Of a stretch of 64,000 bases of DNA, positions 10,689 through 20,785 are shown piece by piece. The translations under genes were made by a program, and so were the position numbers. Origin of the DNA: Niallia circulans (GTDB lineage: Bacteria > Bacillota > Bacilli > Bacillales > Cytobacillaceae); contig NZ_CP026031.1 of NCBI RefSeq assembly GCF_003726095.1, positions 682,001 through 746,000 of the forward strand, in the 5' to 3' direction. Numbering within the stretch: the first letter of the stretch is position 1; every line of letters begins with the position of its first letter. The notes below the pieces were generated by a model, which saw only the letters and a list, made by a program, of their open reading frames with translations, did no database searches and was not told the origin of the DNA.

Positions 10689-13367
10689 ATGAACTATCAT
10701 GAAATGAACGAAAAAGAAGTAGAACAAACATTGAATACTGATTTTTCGGCTGGGTTATCAGATGAAGAAGCGGAAAAGCGACGAAAGAACTTTGGATACA
10801 ATGAATTAGAGGAAGGAGAAAAGCAATCACTCCTGCTTATTTTCTTCAGTCAATTTAAGGATTTTATGGTACTCGTTCTTTTAGCTGCCACGCTTATTTC
10901 AGGTTTATTAGGCGAATATATTGATGCAATTGCGATAATTGCAATCATCATTCTCAATAGTTTTCTTGGATTTTTTCAAGAGATAAGAGCAGAAAAATCA
11001 TTATCTGCATTAAAAGAATTATCACAGCCTCATGTTCAGGCACTTCGGAATGGAGAATGGGTTAGTCTATTATCGAAGGAGCTAGTTCCTGGTGATGTCA
11101 TAAAATTCGCGAGCGGGGATCGAATAGGAGCAGATGTCAGAATTATTGAATCAAGAAGCCTGGAAGTGGAGGAATCTGCGTTAACCGGAGAATCTGTGCC
11201 AGTTCCTAAAACAGTATCTGCAATCAAAAATAATAATCTAGCACTTGGTGATATGGAAAATATGGGTTTTATGGGAACAATGGTATCCCGTGGAAGTGGT
11301 GTCGGGGTTGTTATTGGGACAGGAATGAAAACAGCAATGGGGCAAATTGCTGATTTGCTGCAAAATGCAGATTCTGTTACCACCCCGCTGCAAAGACGTT
11401 TGGAGCAGCTAGGGAAAATTCTCATTGTCACAGCATTACTATTAACCGTATTAGTTGTGGTGATTGGGGTTCTTCAAGGGAATGATTTATACACAATGGT
11501 ACTAGCCGGTGTATCATTAGCGGTAGCCGCGATTCCAGAAGGGTTGCCCGCGATTGTAACGATTGCTCTATCTCTTGGTGTTCAGAAAATGATTCGCAAA
11601 AATGCTATTGTCAGAAAGCTTCCTGCTGTCGAAACTCTTGGCTGTGCTTCAGTCATTTGTTCTGATAAAACCGGAACATTAACGCAAAATAAAATGACAG
11701 TAACCAAAACTTGGATTGGCGGAAAAACATATACGGTAGATGGAACCGGATATGAGCCGCAAGGGCAATACTATGTAGGTGAACAATTAGTAAATCTAGC
11801 AAAGGATAAGGCACTACAACAGCTTTTAACCTTTGGAATGCTTTGCAACCACGCCGAGATTTTGCAAAAAGATGATGATTATGTTTTAAATGGGGATCCG
11901 ACGGAAGGCGCGATTTTAGTTGCCGGGATGAAAGCGGGATTCACTCGTGCTCAATTATTAAATCAATTTGCGATTGTCAATGAATTCCCTTTTGATTCTA
12001 CAAGAAAAATGATGAGTGTTGTGGTGAAAGATCCAACTGGACGTCAATTTGTTGTTACTAAAGGTGCACCTGATGTCTTAATTGGTCAGAGTAAATCAAT
12101 ACTTTTCGAAAATCGTTCGCAAGCTTTAGGAAATAAGGAAAAGCAAGTGGTTCAAGATGCGATCAATGGCTTAGCTTCCCAGGCGCTTCGTACCATTGCG
12201 ATTGGCTATAAGGAAATTTCACCAAATACCCTTATTATGCATGAAAGAGAAGCAGAAAAGGATTTAATTTTCATCGGTCTCCAAGGAATTATTGATCCGC
12301 CAAGGCCAGAAGTAAAACAAGCTGTAAAAGAATGTAAAGAAGCTGGTATAAAAACAGTAATGATTACAGGAGACCATGTTATTACTGCAAATGCTATTGC
12401 GAAACAGCTAGGCATTGCCAATAATCACTCTAAAGTAATGGAAGGGAAAGAGCTTTCAGATCTAAGTTTAAAAGAATTAGAGGATATCGTTGAAGATGTT
12501 GCTGTATTTGCACGAGTTTCGCCAGAGCATAAATTGAAGATTGTTCAGGCGTTTCAAAATAGAGGGCATGTAGTTGCGATGACTGGGGACGGAGTAAATG
12601 ACGCTCCAGCGATAAAGAAAGCTGATATCGGAATTGCAATGGGAATCACAGGCACGGATGTCGCAAAGGAAGCATCTTCTTTAGTATTGATGGATGATAA
12701 TTTTGCGAGTATTAAATCTGCTATTGTAGAAGGAAGAAATATTTATGAAAACATTCGTAAATTTATCCGCTATTTACTTGCTTCAAATGTTGGGGAAATA
12801 CTGGTGATGTTATTTGCGATGCTATTAGCACTTCCTTTGCCGCTTGTTCCTATTCAAATTTTATGGGTGAATTTAGTAACAGACGGTTTGCCAGCGATGG
12901 CCTTAGGCTTAGATAGACCGGAAGATAATGTTATGAAAAGAGGACCGCGTAGTCCGAATGAAGGTGTATTTTCTAGAGGATTGGGCTGGAAGGTTATCTC
13001 TCGCGGGTTCTTGATCGGTGTTTCGACTATTCTAGCCTTTATGTTTGCCTATAACAATAATCCAGAAAATCTTGAATATGCCCAAACTGTTGCTTTTATA
13101 ACATTGGTACTTGCCCAGTTAATTCATGTATTTGACTGCCGCAGTGAAAAATCCATTCTTTCAAGAAATCCATTTGGCAATATGTACTTAGTTTGGGCTG
13201 TGGTTTCTTCCTTAGTATTGGCACTTATTGTTATTTACGTGCCAGGGCTGCAAGAAATCTTCCATACACTGCCAATAGCAATGAAAGATTGGCCAATGAT
13301 CATCGGATTCGCCTCCGTACCAACTTTTTTACTCGCAGGATCATTTTTATTAAGTAAATCAAAATAA
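10689..13367 (+). CDS. yloB: P-type Ca2+-transporting ATPase (SERCA/PMR1-like, YloB)
   Basis: Exports cytoplasmic calcium using ATP. 892 aa. Order: N-terminal cation-ATPase domain (MNYHEMNEKEVEQTLNTDFS...), two TM helices (about 58-95), actuator domain with LTGES, TM 3-4 with the ion-binding IPEGLP, phosphorylation motif SDKTGTLT (Asp near residue 325), nucleotide domain with KGAPD, hinge MTGDGVNDAPA, and six C-terminal helices. The Bacillus homologue is linked to spore germination. The start follows AAGGGGGAAG at a rather long distance (about 14 bases). A three-codon ATG GCC GGA TGA begins at 10681 at ideal spacing and its stop overlaps this ATG. Monocistronic, with its own terminator. Confidence 0.95.
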   Translation: MNYHEMNEKEVEQTLNTDFSAGLSDEEAEKRRKNFGYNELEEGEKQSLLLIFFSQFKDFMVLVLLAATLISGLLGEYIDAIAIIAIIILNSFLGFFQEIRAEKSLSALKELSQPHVQALRNGEWVSLLSKELVPGDVIKFASGDRIGADVRIIESRSLEVEESALTGESVPVPKTVSAIKNNNLALGDMENMGFMGTMVSRGSGVGVVIGTGMKTAMGQIADLLQNADSVTTPLQRRLEQLGKILIVTALLLTVLVVVIGVLQGNDLYTMVLAGVSLAVAAIPEGLPAIVTIALSLGVQKMIRKNAIVRKLPAVETLGCASVICSDKTGTLTQNKMTVTKTWIGGKTYTVDGTGYEPQGQYYVGEQLVNLAKDKALQQLLTFGMLCNHAEILQKDDDYVLNGDPTEGAILVAGMKAGFTRAQLLNQFAIVNEFPFDSTRKMMSVVVKDPTGRQFVVTKGAPDVLIGQSKSILFENRSQALGNKEKQVVQDAINGLASQALRTIAIGYKEISPNTLIMHEREAEKDLIFIGLQGIIDPPRPEVKQAVKECKEAGIKTVMITGDHVITANAIAKQLGIANNHSKVMEGKELSDLSLKELEDIVEDVAVFARVSPEHKLKIVQAFQNRGHVVAMTGDGVNDAPAIKKADIGIAMGITGTDVAKEASSLVLMDDNFASIKSAIVEGRNIYENIRKFIRYLLASNVGEILVMLFAMLLALPLPLVPIQILWVNLVTDGLPAMALGLDRPEDNVMKRGPRSPNEGVFSRGLGWKVISRGFLIGVSTILAFMFAYNNNPENLEYAQTVAFITLVLAQLIHVFDCRSEKSILSRNPFGNMYLVWAVVSSLVLALIVIYVPGLQEIFHTLPIAMKDWPMIIGFASVPTFLLAGSFLLSKSK

Positions 13368-13382
13368 AATATGTTATAATCC

Positions 13383-13422
13383 AAAAGGTAGTAGAGATCA
13401 CTCTATTACCTTTTATTTATTT
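13383..13422 (+). terminator. Terminator after yloB
   Basis: A 14-bp stem with one G-T wobble (13383-13396 with 13401-13414), a four-base ATCA loop and a TTTTATTTATTT tail, 16 bases after the stop. Confidence 0.9.
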
Positions 13423-13463
13423 GATGCTGTTTTTAATGCTGATTTCTAAAAGGTTAGTAACTA

Positions 13464-13469
13464 TATAAT
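13464..13469 (+). promoter_or_regulatory. Candidate -10 upstream of yicC
   Basis: A consensus TATAAT about 105 bases before yicC, without a convincing -35 at 17 bases. A second TATAAT at 13571-13576 overlaps the annotated start codon. Either could drive the yicC-remA-gmk-rpoZ cluster. Confidence 0.3.
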
Positions 13470-13574
13470 GTATAATGAGAAATGATCGAGTAATAAAGCA
13501 GCGATTAAACTTTGTGGAAAAAGCACAAGCAACATTAATTCGCACATTTTTTAGAAAACGGATGTGTCAGTATA

Positions 13575-14447
13575 ATGAAAAGCATGACTGGATTTGGAAG
13601 AGCAACAAAACAATATCACCATTCAACACTTCATATCGAAATAAAGTCGGTCAATCACAGGTTTAGCGATCAGATTATTCGGATGCCAAAGCAATTTCTA
13701 TATTTGGAAGATCAAATAAAGAAAATTATTTCAAACTATATACATAGAGGTAGAATCGAAGTATTTGTAACATTAGAGGATGAAGACAAAAAAGGTCAAG
13801 AAATTATAGTGGATTGGCCATTACTTGATCAATACTATCAATTGCTTCACCAATTAAAAGACAAATATTCTATCAAAGAGCCCATCTCCCTTCGTGATTT
13901 ATTAAATCAAGAAGAGTGTTTTCAAATAGTAGAACGAGAGCTTGATATGGAAGAACTATCAGAAGTGTTGCTTGCTACAATGGAAGAAGCGGTTGTCCAG
14001 TTAAATAGGATGCGCACTATTGAAGGAGAGGAATTATCCAAAGACTTAGAAAGCAACCTTAAGCAGATAGAAAAGCTAGTTGCGAATTTACAGTCATTGG
14101 CTCCAGAAGTGATAGCACAATACCGTGAAAAGCTCAAGGCAAGAATAGAAAGTTATTTAACGGAACCGATTGATGAAGCACGCCTTATTACAGAAGTGGC
14201 GATTTTTGCAGATAAAGCAGATATTAATGAGGAATTGGTTAGATTACATAGTCATATTAGACAGTTTTATCAAATTATGGAAGAAAATAACCCGATTGGA
14301 AGAAAGCTTGATTTCTTACTTCAAGAAATGAACAGAGAGGTTAATACCATTGGCTCCAAAGCTAATTCAGCTGATATTGGAGCAAATGTGGTGGAGATGA
14401 AAAGCTGTTTAGAAAAAATGAAAGAGCAAATTCAAAATATTGAATAA
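13575..14447 (+). CDS. yloC: YicC/YloC-family endoribonuclease
   Basis: Family members are reported as endoribonucleases acting on RNA in the cytoplasm. 290 aa, typical. The N-terminal signature MTGFGRA, the central GRIEVFV strand and the C-terminal GRKLDFLLQEMNREVNTIGSK signature region are all intact. The start is uncertain: neither ATG 13575 (MKSMTGFG) nor ATG 13584 (MTGFG) has a visible Shine-Dalgarno sequence, and a TATAAT overlaps 13571-13576. First gene of the usual yicC-remA-gmk-rpoZ group. Confidence 0.93.
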   Translation: MKSMTGFGRATKQYHHSTLHIEIKSVNHRFSDQIIRMPKQFLYLEDQIKKIISNYIHRGRIEVFVTLEDEDKKGQEIIVDWPLLDQYYQLLHQLKDKYSIKEPISLRDLLNQEECFQIVERELDMEELSEVLLATMEEAVVQLNRMRTIEGEELSKDLESNLKQIEKLVANLQSLAPEVIAQYREKLKARIESYLTEPIDEARLITEVAIFADKADINEELVRLHSHIRQFYQIMEENNPIGRKLDFLLQEMNREVNTIGSKANSADIGANVVEMKSCLEKMKEQIQNIE

Positions 14448-14507
14448 TAAGGGTTTAGAATAAATCTTCCTAGTTAAAACTAAAAATAATAAGATTGGAG
14501 AAGACGA

Positions 14508-14771
14508 ATGTCCATAAAATTAATCAATATTGGTTTTGGAAATATAGTTTCTGCAAATAGAATTATCTCTATTGTCAGTCCAGAATCTGCTCCTATTAAA
14601 CGTATTATCCAAGATGCTAGGGATAGAGGATCCTTAATAGATGCAACGTATGGACGAAGAACAAGAGCTGTTATTGTGATGGACAGTGACCACGTTGTTC
14701 TTTCAGCAGTTCAGCCAGAAACAGTTGCACACCGTTTAAACGATCGTGATGAGATCATAGAGGAAGGGTAG
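14508..14771 (+). CDS. remA: Extracellular matrix regulatory protein RemA
   Basis: A small DNA-binding regulator that in B. subtilis activates biofilm matrix and osmoprotection genes as an oligomeric ring. 87 aa, the family size, with the conserved NIGFGNIV start and GRRTRAVI segment. Good GGAGAAGA ribosome site. Between yicC and gmk, its standard place. The stop overlaps the gmk ribosome site. Confidence 0.95.
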   Translation: MSIKLINIGFGNIVSANRIISIVSPESAPIKRIIQDARDRGSLIDATYGRRTRAVIVMDSDHVVLSAVQPETVAHRLNDRDEIIEEG

Positions 14772-15395
<624 letters not shown>

Positions 15396-15398
15396 TCT

Positions 15399-15617
15399 AT
15401 GTTATATCCATCTATTGATAAATTAATGACAAAAATCGATTCCAAATATTCATTAGTATCTGTTGCTGCAAAAAGAGCAAGAAAGCTACAAACAAATGCG
15501 AAACCGCAATTAGCAAAATATGTTTCTCATAAAAATGTCGGGAAAGCATTAGAAGAAATCAACAAAGATCAATTAACTTATCGTGTGAATACACCCAATG
15601 GCGCAAGCGAGGAATAA
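15399..15617 (+). CDS. rpoZ: RNA polymerase omega subunit
   Basis: Omega helps assemble RNA polymerase by clamping beta-prime. 72 aa. The [10 protein letters not shown] start and the [14 protein letters not shown] helix match the family. GGAGG ribosome site within the gmk end. Last gene of this cluster, followed by a hairpin terminator. Confidence 0.95.
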   Translation: MLYPSIDKLMTKIDSKYSLVSVAAKRARKLQTNAKPQLAKYVSHKNVGKALEEINKDQLTYRVNTPNGASEE

Positions 15618-15649
15618 TTAATATTTAATCAATATAGTACGGAATAAAA

Positions 15650-15692
15650 GGCTTAAGTAAAAGGAATGATTCCATTTACTAAGTCTTTTTTC
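15650..15692 (+). terminator. Terminator after rpoZ
   Basis: A long interrupted hairpin, GGCTTAAGTAAA pairing with TTTACTAAGTC (one bulge) with an inner GGAAT/ATTCC, then six or more T. Confidence 0.85.
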
Positions 15693-16020
15693 ATGGACAT
15701 AATGATTATTTAATTATATGCTAACAATAATAAAAGAAATGCAAATCTTACATATGGCTGAAGTTTAAGCATATTGATTCTAACAAAGTTGGGGGAATTT
15801 CTGTTCAGGATTGCTCACATTTTTTATGAGCAACTTGCTTCTTTAATTCAATAGCCTTATTCATAAACAAACAATATATCTTATTCTTAACGAAAAAAAG
15901 ATTCATATAAGTCTGACAGATACAAATGGTTCAACTAACCGGTAAGAGAGGGTGAGGGACAACTTCTCTGACTGATGATATGATCATAAACTTTAGAATA
16001 AAAAGAAAGGAAGTAGGCAC
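15693..16020. other. Intergenic, rpoZ to coaBC
   Basis: AT-rich and without an ORF of note. One 7-bp dyad (TTGCTCA/TGAGCAA near 15814-15836) is not followed by a T-run. The coaBC ribosome site AAAGGAAG is at the end. I see no clear promoter. Confidence 0.4.
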
Positions 16021-17238
16021 ATGATGTTGAATGGCAAGAAGATTCTTCTGTGTGTAACAGGGGGAATTGCGGTATATAAGGTATGTGCTTTAACTAGTAA
16101 ATTAACGCAAAAGGGTGCAGATGTGAAGGTTATCATGTCGGAATCGGCAATGGAATTTGTGAATCCATTAACCTTTAAAGCCCTCTCTAAAAACGAAGTA
16201 TATACAGACACCTTCGATGAAAAAGATCCAAAAGTGATAGCACATATTGATTTGGCTGATTGGGCTGATCTAATTTTAGTGGCCCCAGCAACGGCCAATG
16301 TGATTGGAAAGATTGCAAACGGTATTGCGGATAATATGATCACAACAACTTTGCTTGCAGCAACAAGTGACGTTTGGATTGCGCCAGCGATGAATGTACA
16401 TATGTATGATCATCCTGCTGTTATTAAAAATATTAACACGCTTCATGACTATGGTTACCGTTTTATCAACCCAGGTGAAGGCTATTTAGCATGTGGCTAT
16501 GTTGGAAAAGGAAGATTGGAAGAACCGGAAATGATTGTTCAGCATATGGAGGACTATTTTTCCGATAATAACAAGAACAAAATCCTAACTGGAACAACCG
16601 TCCTCGTGACTGCTGGACCAACGCGTGAAAAAATTGATCCAGTTCGTTTTATTTCTAATCACTCCTCTGGAAAAATGGGATATAGTATTGCTAAAAAAGC
16701 AATTGCGTATGGGGCAGATGTTATTTTAGTATCTGGACCTACGAATCTAGCTCCACCAAAAGGTGCTCAAGTTATTTCAGTGGAAAGTGCGGAAGAGATG
16801 TATAACGCTGTAATGACATCCAGAGAAAAAGCTGACATTATTATTAAAACAGCTGCGGTAAGTGACTATAAACCCACGATTGTTTATGACCACAAAGTGA
16901 AAAAGCAAAGTGGTCCCGAAACAATTGAATTCACGCGGACCCAAGATATTTTATCCGAACTTGGAAAAAGAAAAGAACAGCAGATTCTCATTGGCTTTGC
17001 AGCAGAAACGCAAAATATGGCTGAATATGCAATGGATAAATTAAAACGGAAAAATGCAGATATGATTGTGGCTAATAATGTAAATAGACAAGATTCTGGC
17101 TTTGGAACCGATACAAATCTTGTGACGATGTACAAGAGAGATGGAACTTCTATCGAATTACCGCTTCTTTCTAAGGATGAAGTAGCGGAAAAAATCTTGG
17201 AACAAGCTATGTTGATGAAGGAAGCTGTTCAAAAATGA
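16021..17238 (+). CDS. coaBC: Bifunctional phosphopantothenoylcysteine synthetase/decarboxylase
   Basis: Two steps of coenzyme A synthesis. 405 aa. The N-terminal FMN decarboxylase (about 1-190) shows VTGGIAVYK, the PAMN motif (APAMNVHMYD) and the active-site Cys in GYLACGYVGKGR. The C-terminal CTP-dependent synthetase shows TAGPTREKIDPVRFISNHSS, the GKMG loop and AAVSDYKP. Start at the first of two adjacent methionine codons; the second (16024 is TTG, so only 16021 is ATG) is not an alternative ATG. ATGA overlap with priA. Confidence 0.96.
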   Translation: MMLNGKKILLCVTGGIAVYKVCALTSKLTQKGADVKVIMSESAMEFVNPLTFKALSKNEVYTDTFDEKDPKVIAHIDLADWADLILVAPATANVIGKIANGIADNMITTTLLAATSDVWIAPAMNVHMYDHPAVIKNINTLHDYGYRFINPGEGYLACGYVGKGRLEEPEMIVQHMEDYFSDNNKNKILTGTTVLVTAGPTREKIDPVRFISNHSSGKMGYSIAKKAIAYGADVILVSGPTNLAPPKGAQVISVESAEEMYNAVMTSREKADIIIKTAAVSDYKPTIVYDHKVKKQSGPETIEFTRTQDILSELGKRKEQQILIGFAAETQNMAEYAMDKLKRKNADMIVANNVNRQDSGFGTDTNLVTMYKRDGTSIELPLLSKDEVAEKILEQAMLMKEAVQK

Positions 17239-19646
17239 CGGTAGCCAAAGTAATTGTCGATGTACCGGCAAAACAAACGGACAGACCCTTTGATTATCTA
17301 ATTCCAGAAGAATTGGAAGATGTTATTCAACCAGGAATGCGCGTAATTGTTCCATTTGGTCCTAGAAAGGTGCAAGGTTTTGTGGAAAGCATAGAAGAAA
17401 CCTCAAGCTTTAAATCATTAAAAAAAATCATAGAACCGATGGACTTAGTGCCCGTTTTAAATAAAGAACTTTTATCTCTTGCTGACTGGTTGTCCCATTC
17501 TACGCTCTGTTATAAGATTTCTGCTTTTCAAGCGATGTTACCACCGGCTTTAAAAGCTAAATATGAGCGTAAAGTAAAGAAGGTATCTGGGGAAGAAGAG
17601 AAGATGGCTGAAGGGGTAGCCGCTCTTTTTACGAAAACGGGAGAAGTGGTTTGGGAGGAAGCGTTAAAGAATGTATCTCTTTCTTCCTTACAAAAGGAAG
17701 TGAAGAAAGGAACAATCGAGGTTTCCTATGAGGTACAATCAAGAGGCAAGAAGAAGAAGGTAAAACATATTTATCCTCTTCTAAATAGGGAAGAATTACT
17801 TCATTATGAAGACTCGCTGAATAAAAACGCTAAAAAACAAAAAGAATTATTGGTTTATTTTAGTGAGCATCCAGACCCAATCGAACAAAAGCAACTACTT
17901 ACGAAATTGAGTATTTCAACAGCTGTAATAAAAGGCTTAGTCGAAAAAGGGCTTCTTGCAGAAATGGAAAAAGAAGTATACCGCGATCCTTATCAAGAGC
18001 GGGAGTTTGAAAGAACATTTGCCTTGCCTTTAACCGATGATCAGGCGAAAGTGGTGGCGCCGATTCATCAAGCGGTAGAACAAAATCAGCATGAAGTTTT
18101 TCTGTTGTATGGTGTAACCGGTAGTGGGAAAACAGAGGTATATTTACAATCCATTGATAAAGTGCTGGCAAAGGGAGAAGAAGCAATTGTGCTTGTTCCG
18201 GAAATAGCGCTGACACCACAGATGGTCAATCGCTTTAAAGGCCGCTTTGGCGATCAGGTTGCCGTTCTCCATAGTGGGTTATCGGTGGGAGAAAAATATG
18301 ATGAGTGGCGGAAAATCCAAAGAAATGAAGTAAAGGTGGTAGTTGGAGCTAGATCTGCTATCTTTGCGCCATTTACAAATCTCGGGCTTATCATTATTGA
18401 TGAAGAGCATGAAATGACATATAAGCAAGAGGAGAATCCTCGCTATCATGCTAAAGATGTCGCGATCGAGAGAGGGAAAAAGCATGGCTGTCCGATTATT
18501 TTGGGTAGTGCCACGCCATCTTTAGAAAGCTTTGCAAGAGCTCAAAAAGGTGTATATTCTTTACTGTCCCTTCCAAATCGTATGAATAACCAAGAACTCC
18601 CAAAAGTGGAAATTATTGATATGCGAGAAGAATTGAGAAGTGGTAATCGTTCCATGTTTTCCGAAGTGTTGCTGGAAAAACTAAAAGATCGTCTAGAAAA
18701 GAAAGAGCAAACAGTATTGTTTTTAAATAAACGGGGACATTCCTCCTTTGTCATGTGCCGTGATTGCGGTTATGTGGTGAAATGTCCAAATTGTGATATT
18801 AGCTTGACCTATCACCGTTTTCAAAATCAGATGAAGTGCCACTATTGTGGATATGAAACGTATACGCCTACCACTTGTCCAGAATGCAGCAGCGAGCATA
18901 TTCGATATTTTGGCACAGGGACGCAAAAGGTAGAAGAAGAGCTGACGAAAATTTTGCCTGAAGCAAGGGTTATTCGCATGGATGTCGATACAACAAGTCG
19001 AAAGGGAGCCCATGAAAAGCTGCTGCAAAAATTTCAAGAGGGAGAAGCAGATATTCTATTAGGCACCCAAATGATTGCCAAAGGACTAGATTTCCCAAGA
19101 ATTACGCTAGTTGGTGTACTGTCAGCTGATACAATGCTTCATTTGCCAGATTTCCGCTCATCGGAGAAGACCTTTCAATTACTGACACAAGTAAGCGGAA
19201 GAGCAGGCAGACATGAATTGCAAGGCGAAGTAATTTTCCAAACCTATACGCCAGAGCATTATAGTATTGAGCTTGCGAGCGAACAGGATTATGACCGTTT
19301 TTATGAAACAGAGATGATGATTCGCAGACAACATGCTTATCCTCCCTACTATTTTCTTACGATGATTACGATTAGTCATGAAGAGCTAATGAAAGTAGTC
19401 GGGGTTGCGGAAAAAATCACGCAGATCGTCCGAAATAGATTATCACCGCAAACGGTTATTTTAGGACCAGTCGCTTCACCAATTGCTAGAATAAAAAATA
19501 AATATCGCTATCAATGCCTAATAAAGTATAAACAAGAACCAAACTTAGAAGAAGTTTTAAAATCAATATTAGATCATTACCAAACAGAAATAAGCACAAA
19601 CGGCCTACAGATTTCGATTGATGTTAATCCGTTTATTTTGATGTAA
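17235..19646 (+). CDS. priA: Primosomal replication restart helicase PriA
   Basis: A 3'-5' DNA helicase that reloads the replisome at stalled forks. 803 aa. Order: DNA-binding domain (about 1-105), Walker A VTGSGKTE, DEEH box, helicase domain 2, and the zinc module with paired cysteines in CRDCGYVVKCPNCD and CHYCGY...CPEC inserted before the GTQMIAKGLDFP motif. Start inside the coaBC stop. In most Bacillaceae def follows directly; here an 8.5-kb sugar island does. Confidence 0.97.
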   Translation: MTVAKVIVDVPAKQTDRPFDYLIPEELEDVIQPGMRVIVPFGPRKVQGFVESIEETSSFKSLKKIIEPMDLVPVLNKELLSLADWLSHSTLCYKISAFQAMLPPALKAKYERKVKKVSGEEEKMAEGVAALFTKTGEVVWEEALKNVSLSSLQKEVKKGTIEVSYEVQSRGKKKKVKHIYPLLNREELLHYEDSLNKNAKKQKELLVYFSEHPDPIEQKQLLTKLSISTAVIKGLVEKGLLAEMEKEVYRDPYQEREFERTFALPLTDDQAKVVAPIHQAVEQNQHEVFLLYGVTGSGKTEVYLQSIDKVLAKGEEAIVLVPEIALTPQMVNRFKGRFGDQVAVLHSGLSVGEKYDEWRKIQRNEVKVVVGARSAIFAPFTNLGLIIIDEEHEMTYKQEENPRYHAKDVAIERGKKHGCPIILGSATPSLESFARAQKGVYSLLSLPNRMNNQELPKVEIIDMREELRSGNRSMFSEVLLEKLKDRLEKKEQTVLFLNKRGHSSFVMCRDCGYVVKCPNCDISLTYHRFQNQMKCHYCGYETYTPTTCPECSSEHIRYFGTGTQKVEEELTKILPEARVIRMDVDTTSRKGAHEKLLQKFQEGEADILLGTQMIAKGLDFPRITLVGVLSADTMLHLPDFRSSEKTFQLLTQVSGRAGRHELQGEVIFQTYTPEHYSIELASEQDYDRFYETEMMIRRQHAYPPYYFLTMITISHEELMKVVGVAEKITQIVRNRLSPQTVILGPVASPIARIKNKYRYQCLIKYKQEPNLEEVLKSILDHYQTEISTNGLQISIDVNPFILM

Positions 19647-19704
19647 TGTTCTGTAGAGTAATCGAACTGTTTGATCAGATTGTAACTAGTAAGACCATAG
19701 TATT

Positions 19705-19752
19705 AAAAAAACATGGGTAGGGTCTCAGTCAATGACCTTACCCATGTTTTTT
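19705..19752. terminator. Bidirectional terminator, priA / island regulator
   Basis: ACATGGGTAGGGTC at 19711-19724 pairs with GACCTTACCCATGT (one G-T) and is flanked by an A-run on the left and a T-run on the right, so it serves both converging genes. Confidence 0.92.
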
Positions 19753-19758
19753 CTTTCG

Positions 19759-20679
19759 TTAATTATTTTCCTTCTCCAAATAATAAATGCCAACCTGAAT
19801 ATTTTGTTTATGGTTCCCGAAATGTTCCCCGAATATAGTTAATCCACCAACTCTTTCAGATTCCTCTTCGACCGCAATTCTCAGAGTGAGGAAAGGAGAG
19901 CTCTCAAGCTGTAATTCATTAATCGTTACGCTCGAAAAGGGTTCGCCATCAATCCCTGTATCGATTTTATTCACTCTGATCGTTTTTAACAAACCGTACT
20001 GACTAAATTTATCATTCCACCATTTTGGTGTATAGCGACCTCTCACATCAGAAAAATTACCGGGAACAGTGTATGTACCGAGCTTTACATTATTTAAATA
20101 AAATGTTATGTCACTCGGCCAAACATTATTGGAAAGTGGGAATTCAGAAGCAAGCTCCAGACTGATTTCTACCATTTCTGGAATTTCATTTGGTCCTAGT
20201 AAGTTAGGGATTTTATACTCTACAAATCCTTGAGACAACCATAATAGCTGGGCGTCCACTCTTTGGCTGTCCATAAAATATTTTGGATCATCTGCTTTCC
20301 CGATTATTTCTTTTTCTGTTGCGATCCCACAAGTAGGCTTTACAGAAAAATCTGTATAATGGCCAATTTTTAAATCAGTTTCGTGTAGTTGATATTCTTT
20401 AAATATTTTTCGTGGAAAATGAATTTCAATATTGTCTATCGCTAAATAAACAATTTTTTGGAGTCCTGATTTTCCAGGGATTCGTTCCGATTTAACAATC
20501 CCTGCTTCTTCTAGCTTTTGAATATGACGGGTAACAATGGCGGCGCTTATGCCTAATTGTTTTGCTAAATCAGAAATATTCATGTTGTTTTTTGCGAGAA
20601 TTTCTATAATCTCTATTCTTGTTTCACTAGCAAGGGCTTGATAAATATGAAAATAGTCTTTTGAAATTTGTATTTGCAT
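19759..20679 (-). CDS. ArsR-family winged-helix regulator with large C-terminal domain
   Basis: 306 aa. Residues about 8-85 form an ArsR-type winged helix (LASETRIEIIEILAKN, then the recognition helix LAKQLGISAAIVTRHIQKLEEAG). The 200-residue remainder is predicted beta-rich and has no motif I recognise; it may bind the inducing sugar. Divergent from a sugar importer/glycosidase operon, so it is probably that operon's local regulator. Its own ribosome site AAAGGAGA lies inside a CTTTAAC-N6-GTTAAAA inverted repeat, and a near-identical repeat lies downstream of the importer promoter, which suggests autoregulation and repression. The function of the C-terminal domain is inference. Confidence 0.85.
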   Translation of the reverse strand: MQIQISKDYFHIYQALASETRIEIIEILAKNNMNISDLAKQLGISAAIVTRHIQKLEEAGIVKSERIPGKSGLQKIVYLAIDNIEIHFPRKIFKEYQLHETDLKIGHYTDFSVKPTCGIATEKEIIGKADDPKYFMDSQRVDAQLLWLSQGFVEYKIPNLLGPNEIPEMVEISLELASEFPLSNNVWPSDITFYLNNVKLGTYTVPGNFSDVRGRYTPKWWNDKFSQYGLLKTIRVNKIDTGIDGEPFSSVTINELQLESSPFLTLRIAVEEESERVGGLTIFGEHFGNHKQNIQVGIYYLEKENN

Positions 20680-20688
20680 AGCAATCTC

Positions 20689-20708
20689 CTTTAACTTTAT
20701 GGTTAAAA
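20689..20708. promoter_or_regulatory. Candidate operator at the regulator start
   Basis: CTTTAAC, six bases, GTTAAAA: an inverted repeat with one mismatch that covers the Shine-Dalgarno region of the - strand regulator. It matches the second site at 20843-20862 in arms and spacing. Confidence 0.6.
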
Positions 20709-20724
20709 AGTAGCTTGTCTGTTT

Positions 20725-20764
20725 ATTTTATCATTCACAGTGTTTAACTACAATAGAAAACACT
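20725..20764 (-). promoter_or_regulatory. Candidate promoter of the regulator with overlapping dyad
   Basis: On the - strand, TTGTAG (20753-20748), 17 bases, TAAAAT (20730-20725). A perfect 7-bp inverted repeat AGTGTTT/AAACACT with a 12-base gap (20739-20764) covers the -35 region and may bind a regulator. Confidence 0.45.
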
Positions 20765-20785
20765 AAAAATATTGTTTAAATAAGA

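Noticed and set aside
13475..13666. 63-codon ORF upstream of yicC
   Set aside because: It overlaps the yicC start in another frame and has no ribosome site or similarity.
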